Below are positions 52,995 to 64,000 of a stretch of 64,000 nt of DNA, one piece after another. The DNA comes from Ochotona curzoniae. Taxonomy: Eukaryota > Chordata > Mammalia > Lagomorpha > Ochotonidae. A model generated the notes under the pieces. That model ran no database searches, had not been told where the DNA came from, and saw nothing but the letters and a program-made list of their open reading frames with translations. Location of the stretch: contig NW_024466307.1 in the NCBI RefSeq assembly GCF_017591425.1, forward strand, positions 3,098,001-3,162,000, given 5' to 3'. Positions within the stretch are counted from its first letter, which is position 1; each line of letters opens with the position of its first letter. The translations under genes were made by a program, and so were the position numbers.

Positions 52995-53336
52995 TTTTTT
53001 AAAAACAACTTTAAAAAAGAAGGTTTATTTATTTTTGTTGGAAAAGGAGAGTAACAGAGAAAAGGAGAAATAAAGAGAAAGCTCTCCCATCCACTCATCC
53101 ACTCCCCAAATGGCTGCAATGGCCAGAGCTGAGCCAATCCAGAGCCAGGAACCTTCTTCCAGGTCTCCTACTTGGGCGCAGCATGTCAAGGACTTGAGTG
53201 ATCCTCCACTGGCTTCCCAGGCCACAGGCAGAGAGAAGGTTGGGAAGTGGAGCAGCTGGGAAATGAACTATTGCCCATATGAGACCCAGGCACTGCAAGG
53301 TGAGGACCAGGCAATCAAGCCACCTCACTGGGCCCC
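52995..53336 (-). mobile_element. C-SINE, intermediate-age, full length
   Basis: Reversed tail 'ggtttatttatttttgttgg', 'gctctcccatccactcatccactccccaaatgg', 'tggccagagctgagccaatccagagccagg' and 'gaactattgcccatatgagacc'. The head ends 'caagccacctcactgggcccc'. Flanking 'ctcagccctctaa' (52982) and 'gtcaaccctctta' (53341) look like an eroded target-site duplication. Confidence 0.9.
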
Positions 53337-56300
53337 CTAGGTCAACCCTCTTAAAAAGGAATCCCTCCAGCCTGTACTCATGATGTGGAGATGGAGGAAG
53401 AGCTCAGTATAGAGGGCTGGGACTAATCAGAGGCTTTGCAACTCACTTTTTGGAAAATATTTTCCATAGTGGGAAATAAGGGACATTTTTGAAATAATAT
53501 CCCTGAGGTATATGTTCCAGGACTCCCATTTTTATTTGCTAATGTCACAAGGGGGAAAGCCTGCCTAATGCTTGGATAATATTGCACACACTCTCCCTTG
53601 ATCTCTCCTGCTTCCCTGCGTGTAGTGATGGTATTCTTCCTCCAGATTCTATGAGTAATTGACTTTTTCCTGCAATTCAAAGTTTCCTGGCATTCAGAAA
53701 ACCTTACTGGCCATGTCTACTTGGGCAACATCAGGACTTGGCCAACATCTGGATTTCTACCTGAGGCCAACTCACCGTTACAGGTTGAGTCATAACTACG
53801 GCCACGTGGCTGTCCCTGGGGCCTCCAAAACAGACATTTTCTCTGGAAGGAGCCGTGGATGCGCATGGCAGTGACTCAGAGCCTTGGCTTACTCAGAAAT
53901 CTTGTTCAGTTCTGTTAATTCTTCATCAATTCCTGAGAGAAGAACATGGAAGAATTCAGCTCCTCTTGAAGCTGAACCTTAGCTAGTCCCGACATGAGCC
54001 TTCATGTTTTAGGGATCCTGAATCAGATGTCCTGGCTGTGTTAGCCAAGGTAGCTGAGACACAACTGGGAGAACTCGGGTAGAGCCACCAGAGGGGGCAA
54101 GTCATAGTTCTGGCAGATTATCACTGACACATCTGTTCCTTACCTCTTCCCCCACACTCAGTGGCTTTGCTAAACAGCAGAGCTTAATTGCCATACAATC
54201 TGTTAAAATTGTAATTACTAAATCAAGCAAGAAGGCAGTAGAGAATCCAAAATTCTGGCAGATCTTAAAATGTTTACATCATCTAAGTTATGAAATGCAA
54301 ATAACTTTATCCAAATTTTGGTAATATTGATAATATTGTTTTGGCTCTTTGACTTCTGCCTGTGGAATTGGATAGCATCCTGCTTGACTATGTCAGTGTG
54401 AGAAGATTAGCAGGCATGTCAAAACAAAGACTCATTTATTGAGAGACTTGTCCAGCTTGGTAAGTAGAAACAATTTGGAAAACAGACAGTAAGTACATTG
54501 CTTTCAAGTACATAAGGGAAACAGAGCCAGCCAGTACCATACTCATCTAAGACAGTTCCTAAGGAAAGCTATTACAAATAGATCATTAATGTTTTACTTA
54601 GCATGTATTTGTATGTATAAGCTGTGTTTTTGAAGTGCATATAAAAATTATTCAGAAATGGATCTATTACACAATTTCTAGATCCTGTTCTAATGACTGG
54701 CAATTCCTACTTATTATAGCCAGATGTAACAGTTTATACAGATCTGAACATTTTGATTTTAAAATCATTGATATCTGCACTAAGTGGACTCCAGGTCCTG
54801 CAGTGCCCTTCCTTACACAGGGCTGAAATGGTTCCTTCATATGCTTCAAATCCTTTCTCAATGACTTAGAATACCTCACACCATGTAAATGCTGTGTTAT
54901 TAGGAGTTACACTGCATTCTTCAGGAATGTATGACAAGGAAAAACGTCTACCTGTTTGAGTCAGGTGCAGGTTCCCCGCCCCCCCCCCCATATTTGAAAG
55001 CCATGGTTCTTGGCATCTGGGGGTGGAAAGCCCTTGGGCGCGAGGCCCGACATGCTTCACCACTGTTAAACCAACACCAAGTGCCATCGGCAGACTCAGA
55101 TTTTTTGCTCAAGAGAATCTGAGTCTCAGGATGAAGGGAGAAAAGGAGAGATTATGTTGACTGAAAATACATTTCTAGACTAATGACTTCTAAATGCAGG
55201 AAACCACTCTTGGCTTATCTTTTTTTTTTTTTTCATTCTTTAGCAATTTGGAATAGACAAGTAGGAAATGAAACACAAAAAGGGCCCACAGTGAGGAATC
55301 TACTCATAAGAGATTTTGATGACTGGGATGTAAAGGCCACGCCTCGTGCTCCTTGAGCTCGTGGCACGTAGGGAAAAGCAGGAAGCAGTGTTCTGCGCGG
55401 CAGGCGTTGGGACGTGGGGTCCACCTGCTCTCTCAGTGTGGAACAGGGTGACCTGGGCTTTCAGGGCCAGGCCCTGGAAAACAGGAGGCCGACCCAGTTG
55501 CCTGTGTCCTCTCTAGGGATTGCTGCATTTTCATCTTCAGTCAGTCTTTCAGGACAATTTAACTTTGTTGAGTTTGCTTTGGCAAGTCAGCTTGCTGTCA
55601 GTATGTGAAAGAGAAAAAAAATCACAACCAATTTAGTGACAAGAAGTAGAAGACGGTTCCCTGCTGGCTGCTGCTGTGACCGAGGTTGTCATGGCAGTTT
55701 CCTTAATATTTTCCGTCCTCCACCAATTCTGAAACCTAAAGGAGAAAGCAGGCCTGCTGAGGTGCTGCCAACGGGTGAGAGGCTGAGGCTGGCTACACCA
55801 GTGTGCGTCTTCCAGTGCCTCTTGGGGAGCCCAGGCCAGTTAAATCAACAATAGCAACAGCCAGAGCTTGGGAAATGTTGGGAACTCTGCAAGAGAAAGC
55901 TTAAAATATGAAAGAACATCGTGAAGCCTGCTGGGAGCTTTGGTTGATCTGTTTCCTAAGGGACTACGTCAGAGTGGTGTCATTTGACGTGTACTGCTCT
56001 CAGCCTCCCCCACAGCCTTCAAAAGTCACTCTGGGCTAACCCCAGTGCCGACCACAACAGAACATGGCTCTGAGCATCTCAGAAGGGGTAGAAGCCCTGA
56101 GAGTGTGTGTGCCTTGAGAATCTATTCCCTTGCTTCCTCAGCTCACACATGCTCTTACCTAAGAATGCAGGATCCACTTCCAAATCCTCTGTGAGTTGAT
56201 GGAAATAGCAACAGGTGACATTCCGTCAGCAGCTGTGGTGATCAGAGAATTGTTGCTCCCTTTGCTTTGTGGCTCTGGACTCATCACAAAGAGTACAAGT

Positions 56301-56526
56301 GAAAAATCAAAGCCAGATGACCTATAGGAAGAGCTTCCCGTGGCTCTGGGATGGGGCAGTAAGACGATGGCCTTTGGGTAGACTCCGTCTGCCTGTGTTC
56401 TGCGACTTGTTCCTTTACTGAGCACCAGCTGGTGCCAGCCACCATGTTAGCTGATGTGTTGTAATGTGGGTGACATGCGAGGGTGTTCTCTCCTTCTCTT
56501 GCTAGAATTCTTTCGTGTATGTGCGC
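53337..56526. other. Unique non-coding sequence
   Basis: No gene or interspersed repeat is named, apart from the CTCF-like motif at 54084-54101. A C-rich run lies at 54974-54989. Confidence 0.5.
54084..54101 (+). promoter_or_regulatory. CTCF-like motif, plus orientation
   Basis: gccaccagagggggcaag contains the CTCF core CCACCAGAGGG followed by GGC, one base off the usual spacing. Its orientation is divergent from the motif at 40876-40894, so the two would not form a convergent loop pair. Binding is not shown. Confidence 0.4.
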
Positions 56527-56648
56527 TCTTCAAAAGGCCACATAGGATGTCCATTGTGAAAAAACTGTGCTTGGATTTCAGAAAGTTCTGATCCAAATAA
56601 ACACTTAACTTGAATTCCTTTTTCCATGAACTTTTAAAAACCCCTTGT
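56527..56648. repeat. Palindromic interspersed element, copy C
   Basis: Contains 'ctcttcaaaaggccacatagg', 'atgtccattgtgaaaaaactg', 'tgcttggatttcagaaagttc', 'gatccaaataaacacttaac' and 'ttccatgaacttttaaaaacccc' in order. It is the most complete uninterrupted copy of the family also seen at 16050 and 46509/46851. The ends 'ttcaaaaggcc' and 'ttttaaaaaccc' are roughly inverted relative to each other. Confidence 0.6.
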
Positions 56649-58727
56649 GCTCTAACATTGCATGCTATTCTGGCTAAATGAGTTCAGACCACTCCGTGTC
56701 CTTGTTAGCCTTAGCTCTTACAAGTATCGAGCATGTGACAGGTTTTATTTACTTGCTGCCTTTCCCCTCACTATAATGAGGAACTTATTTTTTATATGCA
56801 TCTAAATATGTAAACGGTGCTTCTAAATATTTGTGTAACCTATCAGAGAATGAACAAAGTTGTTGGCAGTATGGATGGCAGTCAAAACCCTTCCTGTTTT
56901 CCCTTTAGATCCATTGTAGTCATTGCATTTTCAACTTCCTGTACGCTTTATCACCTCTTCTCAAAAAGCATGAGGACTGGCAGTGTGTGAAGATTTGGTG
57001 AAAACAGAATTCATTACGCTTTTGGACTCCTCTGATGCACACATCAAAAACAGCAAGAAAGAGCAGACTTGTTTGCAAAAACTTGTGCTTGGTAAATCAA
57101 TAACCTAATGCTTCCAGAAGGGTTCCAGAGTCATCTGCTGAAATTCATTAATTGATAATTTCTACTTGGGGGTTTCCTGTGAAAAGCACATGCGACAAAG
57201 TGTATGAACAAATTCTAAATGTGGCATCTGTAGCTGGGGAGGTGTAGAAGATGCAGAGGAGGGCCACGCAGGGACAGAGACAAGGGTAGGGAGAAGTAGG
57301 CCGTAGTGATGTCAGCCAAGTGGCGCAGCGAGCAGGAGCCTTGGAGGGAGTGAGGTCCTTGTGCATCCAGCTCATGTGGAGCGGCGAGGACTTCTGTACA
57401 CAAAGGAGAAATGGCATACGGGGTCCTGTTTTTTTTTTTTTTTCCTGTGTTTTTGTTTCCAAAATACTGCAGCCTGTTGGTACTTACAGAAATGATTTGG
57501 TGGAAAAGGAAGAAATGCAAGTACTTGGGGAAATGTTCTTGGTGGATGAGATGGAACGCTGTCTGACAGTGAGCATGTTGGACTCGGCTGCCACAGAAAC
57601 GAGGCCCAGCACGTTTTGTTTCTACCGTGCAAGAAAACTTCAATGAGTATTATGAACTTAGTAAAGAAAGCTGATTCAGTGGATACTAAAACTTAAAGCT
57701 TAAATGTGTTTCTTTTTCAAATACAAGGCAGGACCAGATAATCCAAAATATATAGACTTAACAAAAGATGAAAACATAGATACTTAGAAGTATGCAGCTC
57801 AGAAGGAAGGTAATTGAGTCAAAGGATTATAATATTTGTATGTGGTTTCTCAAGGTACATAAAAAGGTTCTCATGAACTTCAGATGTTAAATTATGAAGG
57901 TTAAAAATTTTTAAGTGAAGCCACTTAAAGGCACATAATGCAGTTATTCTGTTATAGGGATTATTTGATTGCAAGTATAAACTAGCACTGTTAACTAGAA
58001 TATATATATGTAAGGAAGAATAGAATGAAAGATACAGAAATAATAGTTATAAGCATAAAACATGTAGTTTTCCTAAGAAAATAAGTCTGTAGCTGTGTTA
58101 ACCTACAGGAGTTTGTGCCCAGTTTCTTTGCACCAGTTGCTCTGCCAGCGTGGGAGGTTTATTTTCCATCGTCCATGCCATAAGGATGTGTCTGTTTCAG
58201 TGGACAGTATTATGGAACTGCTGTACTTTAATGAGGCTGTTTTGTTTTCTCTCTAGGCCATTACTATAATTTTGCAGTGTAGTCATGGCTGAAATATCTT
58301 AGGCAGTATTCAGAATGGCTGGCCTCTATCGTGCAAAAACTTGCTGCCAATATCATAAAGCCTAGGTACTTTGGCGATGTTTCTCTGTGTGTCATTGCAC
58401 AGGCATGGGATAGCTCCACAGTGGTGATCATGTGAGAAATTGTTTTCCAAAAGATCACCCCCACCATCTGTGCGGCATAGAGCAGGTTCAAGAGGCGGAG
58501 AACAACCCTTGGGCACCGCTGGTGGCTAGGAGCTCAGGAAACCAGCAAGACCACCTGTCCATGTGGGAAAATGATCAGAAGAAATGGCCTGATACAACTG
58601 ACTTTGCCCCATGGAGGACATGCAAAGGATTTTTAGGACACTTATTTTAACTGTTTTGATAATACAACATGACTCACTATTGCCTAAATGGCTGAGTCCT
58701 ACTCTTTTTTTTTTTTTTTTTATGTCC
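56649..58727. other. Unique AT-rich sequence with T-runs
   Basis: T-runs occur at about 57429-57443 and 58704-58721, which could mark reversed retroposon tails, but no bodies are recognised. The frames at 57148-57643 (-) are not recognisable proteins. From 57700 to 58080 the sequence is AT-rich and featureless. Confidence 0.5.
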
Positions 58728-59028
58728 AAATGGTGCATCGGTTAAGCTGCCATCCCTTATGGGTGTTGGTTCAAGTCTTTGCTGCTGCATCTCTGATCCA
58801 GATTCTGGCTAATACACCTGAGAAGGTAGCATGGGATGGCCCAAGTACTTAGGCCCCTGCATCCTTGTGGGAGACCTGGGTGGAGTTCCAGGATCGTGGC
58901 ATCACTCTGGCCACTCCTGGCTGTTGTGACCGTGTGCAGAGCGAATCAAAAGGTGGAAGGTCTTTCCCTCTCTTGTCTCTCCTCCCATGTCTCTCAGCTT
59001 GATCAATCAACCAAACAATCTTTGTAAA
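58728..59028 (+). mobile_element. C-SINE, old copy, plus strand
   Basis: Head 'aaatggtgcatcggttaagctgcc', B-box region 'ttggttcaagtctttgctgct', 'gggatggcccaagtacttaggcccctgcatccttgtgggagacctgg', 'ccactcctggctgttgtgaccg' and 'gtggaaggtctttccctctc'. It ends in a tail with 'caatcaaccaaacaatcttt'. Full order present. Confidence 0.85.
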
Positions 59029-60223
59029 CAGGAAATTTCATACCTGTAGTCAGAGAGTCTGCAAGAGTTCCAGATTTTACAAGAATAAAGAGAAGTGTGT
59101 GCAAGTAAAAAGGGGCTAGATATATTGACTTTGCAGACAGATTGCAAATATCTTAATAATCGCACACACTCTCTCTGGGGGTCCAAGGAAAGCTCTAAAT
59201 ATCCACTCAAAACTTTTCATGACCAGACATTCCTTATAAAGGAGTTAGGTTACGCTGGTTAGTGTAATTAAGTGTTGGGATGATTCAAATCCCACAGGGA
59301 GCAACACATCTGGGCAGCATACACAGTTCCCATTTTGTTCAAAGGCACCTGTGGTTTGACTGTGGGATGTGATGGAGCTGAGGCAATGAGTGCAAGTGGA
59401 GGAGGTGAGATAATAGAATCATGTGCTAAAAATGTGTTGGATTTGATTGCCCTTTCAATTTTTCTTTGAAAAAGAAATACCAGTATGGGGTCTATGAGTG
59501 GTCAAATGTGCATCGTCCAGTCCCTTAGCCCAGTTATTCCTCATTTCTCTGAACATCTGGCATTGGGTGAAGAGCTGGAGCAAGATGCGTCTTTTATTCA
59601 ACTGGTGAGCTGAAAGATGCACCGTTTTCACCTTTTACTTGTAGGACAAGAATTCCAGGATCTGTGCTTTTGGAGCAAATCCAGTCTTATTTTGTATATG
59701 AATTTTATCTCTCATGGAATCATGAAGCTCTAAAGGCATTCCCAATCTCAAGTAGTTTCTCTTCAGGTGGTGTTGCACATGAGCTGTTTTAGTTTGTTTG
59801 CTGTCTGACTCTCACAGCTACCCGGGACCTCAGAGCACATTTTCTACCGTCACTATTACAAAGCCTCCTTGGCACAGCAACCCCTCTGTTTCCTGACCTG
59901 TTCTCACAGTTGATTGGGCCAGTCTCTATGAACTGAAGGAGTCATGTCGGTGAGTGCAGGAAGCAATGGCTGCTAGTTCAATAGGCAAGCTACTTTTGAT
60001 ATTCTAAAACCATAGGCTTTGTATAGTGAGAAGAGATACAGTAAAACACAGAGGTAATGCACTCAATTATTTGGCATATGTTTACAAATCTCTATTGAAG
60101 ATAACTACACAGCTAAAAATGTAAATTTTATATCAGATAATTTTCACATTTTACAACATTTCATTTGGTGGTATGTATTCACTTCTGTCAGGGAGACATT
60201 ATTTTAAACAAAACGAAATAACC
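59029..60223. other. Unique sequence
   Basis: No gene recognised. Near 60110-60165 the AT-rich words 'aaaatgtaaattttatatcagataattttcac' weakly recall an L1 3' end; not called. Confidence 0.45.
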
Positions 60224-60525
60224 TGGGGCTAGTTTTGTGGCACGAAGGCTCAAGTGACTGATTGCAAACCAGCATCCCCTCTCTGTTCAGGTCCTGGCTA
60301 TGCTGCTGCTACCCAGGTTTCTTGATGATGCTCCTGGAGATGACTGTGTGGGTGCCTCACCAAGTGTGAGACCCAGGTGGAGTTCCTGCTTCTTGTCTTC
60401 GTCCTTGGCCAGCGCTGGCTGTCCGTCCACCTGGGGAAGTGAACCAGCGCGTGGAAAATCTCTTACCTGTTCTCTCTGCCACTCCACCTTTCCCAGAAAG
60501 AAATAATTTTTTTTAAAGTAAATAA
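60224..60525 (+). mobile_element. C-SINE, old copy, plus strand
   Basis: Head 'ggggctagttttgtggcacgaag', 'ctctctgttcaggtcctggct' (B-box region), 'cctcaccaagtgtgagacccaggtgg', 'cacctggggaagtgaaccagcgcgtggaaaatctctt' and 'cactccacctttcccagaaag'. It ends in an A/T-rich tail. Diverged but complete in order. Confidence 0.85.
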
Positions 60526-60994
60526 TCTGAACATATTTTCTTATTTCAGTCAAGACTTGGTTTCTGTAGCCAGTGTACATGTGTGCGCATGTTTTTGGTC
60601 TTTTTTCAGGAAATCACCACGTAGTTCATGTTGTCAATATTCTAAAGGATGCTTCTAGTCAACATAAAATCTGATCGAGCACAGAGGGCAGCAAACTCTA
60701 AGCTGAGCCTTGACTGCAGCATTGGAGGGGACTGGGCATTTTAAAGCAACTGTCTTTGTTTTGGCCCGCTTGTCTAGGCACCACAAAGGAGCATGTTTTT
60801 TCCATCAACTTTGGGGCCAGTTTACACAGTTCTGGTCAGCTTTTTACGGTCTCTCTCATCCAGCGCACACTCCTCCAGGGACTTTCCTGGTTTGTAATGG
60901 TACAACAGATTCCCTCTGATGACTGGAATTGTCCCGTGGTAGTTGGGAGGGTCATTGGGGATTACTGTCCAGCTCTTGCTGTTTTGTTTTTTTT
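60526..60994. other. Unique sequence
   Basis: No gene recognised. The 183-codon frame 60756-61307 (+) begins here and runs into the antisense L1, so it is not a gene. Confidence 0.5.
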
Positions 60995-63431
60995 TAAAAT
61001 TCTAAATTATTTGATTTGGGGGGGGGTGGTTAGAACACATTTAATAGAAAATTTGCTCTCAGTTTTTAAGGACACAAGACAGTATCGTTCATTGTGGACA
61101 GAACAGCTGGTACAGCAGGTCTCAAACTGTTTATTTGCATATCTGAGACTGTGTTCCTACAGACCAACAACTCTTAGTTCTTTTTTCTCACTCCATTGCG
61201 ATTCACCAGTTTGTATTTCCACCAACGTCTCTGGATTCCAATTTGCTTATATTCCCACCAGTAGTTGCCTTTTAAGTTTTCACAATAGTTGTAAAGAATC
61301 TTACTGATTTCAGTTTGCGTTTTCCTGATGGTTAGTGGCATTGAGCACCCTTAACATTTTTTTACATTTAGACGAGCGGTACAGAGAGATTTGTTCATGT
61401 ATCTTGACCATTTGTAGCTTTTCTTGTGGTGGGGAATGTCTATTCAGGTTCTTATTCCAGTTTGTACATGGGGTTGCATTTTGTTACTAAGTTGTAGATA
61501 TTCCTAATATATTTTAAAATTAATCTGCTACTGGATATATAGCGTGCAAGTTTCATTGCTCATTCCTAAGTGGCCTCTTCTCTCTTTGGGTGGCTTCCTT
61601 TGCTGTGCAGGAGTTTTAAGTTTGGTAAAATCTTATTTTGTCTATTTTGGTTTCTGTTTGTGCTATTACTGTCATTTCCGTAAAATCATTTGAAGACAAG
61701 TGTCATGAAAATTGAAGTTTCAGCAGATTGCTTTCCAGGTAGTTTGTTGTCATTTTTCGTCCTACAAGTTCATCAGATATTTTTGCTGGTTCTAATGGGG
61801 TTTGGGGAGGGCGTCTTGAAGGTTTTCTGTATGTAAGATCCTTTCGTCTTTACTGTTTCTCCAACACTCCTTCCTCCACCGCCATCTCTTTCTCCTTGCT
61901 TTTCCCTTTTTCCTCTAGGACTTCCATGCTGTGCTGAAGAGCCTTGAAGAGAGAATATCCTTGCATTGTGCTTGGCCTTACAGGAAAATGCTCAGCTTTT
62001 CCATCATTCAGTGTGATATTAGCTGTGATGTTTTCATATAAGGTTATTACTATTTTACTTTGAGGAAATTTCCCTGTGTTCCTATTAAATTTTCCTCCTA
62101 GAAGTGTGTTGAATTTTAGCAAATGATTTGAATGCACTTAACAAGATTTATTAATGCTGAATAAATATTTTGAACCGTCTGTGCATCATGGGAGTGAATC
62201 CCTTTTTATTGCGATGTGTGATTCTTGGTCATAGCACATAATGTTATATGTTAGAGTTGATTTGTTAGTGTTTGTTGAAGATTTTACATCTATGTTTATC
62301 AGTGAGCTTGCTCTATACTTTTTCTTTATGTTCTTGTCTAGTTTTGGTGTCAGAATAATGCCAGCATTATAGAATAATTTTGGAAGGGGTTCTTCCCTTT
62401 TGGGATAATTTGAGAATTGGCTTTAGTTCTTTCAAAATTTTGTAAAATTTAGCATTTAATCTCTACTTGGTTTTCTTTGTTAGGAAACTCTTATTCATTC
62501 ACTCTCATACCTGTTACTGGTCTGTTCGTGTTTTCTGTGTCGTTCAAGTTCAGTTTTGTCTCCTAAAAGTTTCTTTCAAGGATTTCAATTTGTTGGCATA
62601 TATTTATTTAAAATAGTCTCTTATGGGCCCATGTATTTCTGTGATATCAGGGTTTTTTTCTTTAGGTCAAGGTAGCATAATTTTCGTCAAGAAGGTTCTT
62701 GATTGTCTTCATTTTCAGCGACACATTAGTCATTCAGTGGCATGTTCCTTAACTTCATGGCATTGTTCATTTCTGTTTTTCTTGCTGTTTTTGTTTTGTC
62801 ACTTCTCATTTAAGGGCATGTACAGTAACTGTGTAAAGGACTGTCATATCCTGATGTGAGGATACAATGCAGTGTGCATCTCTACTTCCAGACAAAGTTG
62901 GACTCCCAATGAAACTGTTTACTCTGTCTTGACCATAGCGTGCTGACCCTCTGCCATTGTCCATGCCCACAATGATGGACATGTGACTGTGTGAAGAACT
63001 ATACTTTAGTAATGATATAAGGGAACTCACTGTCTTTTAGCTGGGAAATTTAATCCATTTGCATTCAATGCTATTGATAAGTGAAAATGATTTTGTTTTT
63101 CTGATTGTTTGTACATTCTTTGTTCCTTTCTTTTATTTACCTTTGTGGTATAATGGGTTTTGGTATTAATAGGATTTGATTTTTTTCTCTACTGTTAAGC
63201 TTTGTACTTTCACATGTTGTCTGCATATCTACACATTTGAAAAAAAATAATACCACCTCAGATTTTATGCACTCTCCTCAGGGGAAGACCTTTACTGATC
63301 AATTTAGCCAGAGTGTCTGTTAAATTGTCTATTAATCTGAATGCATGAAACCATTCTCCAGTCATCTGAGGTTCTAAGCCTCAAGGCAGCTGACAGAAGC
63401 CTTTGCTTTGTACCCTGCCTGGAGAAGCACG

Positions 63432-63482
<51 letters not shown>

Positions 63483-64000
63483 CGCGCGCGCAGTTCTTGC
63501 TGGAACTTTTCTCGCTGCTTACTCATGTGGGATTAGGAGCAAGTGGTGTAGACTGTGTTGCGTGTGTGCTGGTTCAAGCTTCCTTCTTGAGTTTTTTATG
63601 ATCCTCCAACCCCAACCAATCTCTGGAAGGCTCTGAGATAGAAGCTGGAAGACTCAGCTGAGGTAGAAGCTGTCCTCTCAGGAAATACTCCCAAAATTTG
63701 GGACATCAGATGGGTGGTCCTATGCTTTTCTTATGGAACTGCTAGAGCTGGGCGTTCCGGCTTCATTGTAGCTGGGGTGGGGGTTTAGGGCAAGAGGATG
63801 TGTCCAGATTTCACAGTGGTTTTGATATTGTTGTTTTTCCCATGTGGTATTGCAAGATCCTCTCTACCAGTTTCTGCATTTCTCATGAAAGAAATTAACC
63901 CATTTGTTGATGCTGAATCTGACCATTGGGGAAGAAAGAGTTCATGGCTCTTTTCCTTTATTTTGCTGATATTTCTAACTCTTAATTTGACATATAATGA
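60995..64000 (-). mobile_element. Old L1 retrotransposon, antisense, internally deleted, cut by window edge
   Basis: On the plus strand, L1 landmarks appear in 3'-to-5' order. The 3' UTR words come first ('ggttagaacacatttaatag', 'cagtatcgttcattgtggacagaac' at about 61030-61110). Antisense ORF2 C-terminal sequence follows ('tttcctgatggttagtggcattgagc' near 61320, 'tttgctgtgcaggagtttta' near 61600). Mid-ORF2 reverse-transcriptase sequence is next ('ttgaagattttacatctatg' near 62275, 'tttggtgtcagaataatgcc' near 62343, 'tttcaatttgttggcata' near 62584). Then come 'tttaatccatttgcattcaatgc' (63050) and a 5'-region-like stretch ending at 64000. Substitutions and small indels are everywhere, so ORF2 (endonuclease and reverse transcriptase) is dead. 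ORF1 is not recognisable, and the distance is too short for a full 6-7 kb element, implying large internal deletions. The 5' end lies beyond the window or is missing. Confidence 0.85.
63434..63491. repeat. (TG)n(CG)n alternating purine-pyrimidine tract
   Basis: About 20 GT dinucleotides (63434-63474) pass directly into nine GC dinucleotides (to 63491), a 58-base uninterrupted alternating tract. Such sequence favours left-handed Z-DNA and is length-polymorphic. It lies in the 5' part of the antisense L1 remnant. Confidence 0.95.

Noticed and set aside
60756..61307. 183-codon open frame on the plus strand
   Set aside because: The second half is antisense L1 sequence and the first half has no recognisable domain.
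1..64000. CRISPR arrays, bacterial operons, phage or plasmid features
   Set aside because: The sequence is clearly mammalian: tRNA-derived SINEs, MIR, L1, low CpG. The tandem arrays seen are microsatellites and a minisatellite without spacer structure.
1..64000. Structured RNA genes (U6, 7SK, 5S, Y RNA, tRNA)
   Set aside because: I looked for characteristic starts and internal boxes on both strands and found only the tRNA-like heads of C-SINEs and MIRs.

Overview
The window is mammalian nuclear DNA, almost certainly from a lagomorph and most likely a pika (Ochotona). The evidence is about twenty copies of a tRNA-derived lagomorph C-SINE. The youngest copy (18068-18390) has a tail and body that fit the pika version better than the rabbit one; this subfamily call is from memory. 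The rest is MIR, L2 and L1 debris, simple repeats and long unique stretches with little CpG. That is the texture of intergenic or intronic sequence. I find no intact protein-coding gene, no convincing exon, no ERV LTR, no CpG island and no recognisable structured RNA gene. Open frames in the window look like chance frames or run through repeats. Whether the window lies between genes or inside a large intron cannot be told from the sequence alone. || Layout. 1-3.8 kb: unique. 3.8-6.4 kb: a TTTTG repeat, a MIR, an L1 3' fragment with a twin-priming inversion, an old C-SINE and another L1 scrap. 6.4-13.6 kb: mostly unique, with an L2-like piece and a SINE plus MIR pair near 10 kb. 13.7-14.0 kb: a dead, 3'-truncated processed copy of RPL23A. 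16-18.4 kb: a palindromic old repeat, a MIR, a SINE fragment and the young SINE with a perfect 18-bp target-site duplication. 18.4-25.9 kb: mainly unique, with a possible hAT transposase remnant, a G-quadruplex motif and a GA-rich tract. 26-28.7 kb: a cluster of SINEs plus a perfect 7 x 15-bp minisatellite. 28.7-46.5 kb: long repeat-poor sequence with two SINEs, a 71-bp tandem duplication and a CTCF-like motif. 46.5-53.3 kb: dense old SINEs, one splitting an older palindromic element. 53.3-61 kb: unique sequence with two plus-strand SINEs, another palindromic element and a second CTCF-like motif. 61-64 kb: about 3 kb of an old antisense L1 reaching the window edge, with a (TG)n(CG)n tract inside it. 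|| The elements do not work together as a system. The window records successive layers of retrotransposition: MIR and L2 first, then old L1 and palindromic DNA elements, then old C-SINEs, then the young C-SINE. I found no sign of a previously undescribed functional system. The best leads for follow-up are the minisatellite, the three-copy palindromic repeat family, the twin-primed L1, the CTCF-like motifs and the SINE-poor 36.8-46.5 kb block. Repeat names come from recognising consensus features by eye, so boundaries are good to roughly 10-30 bases unless a target-site duplication is stated.
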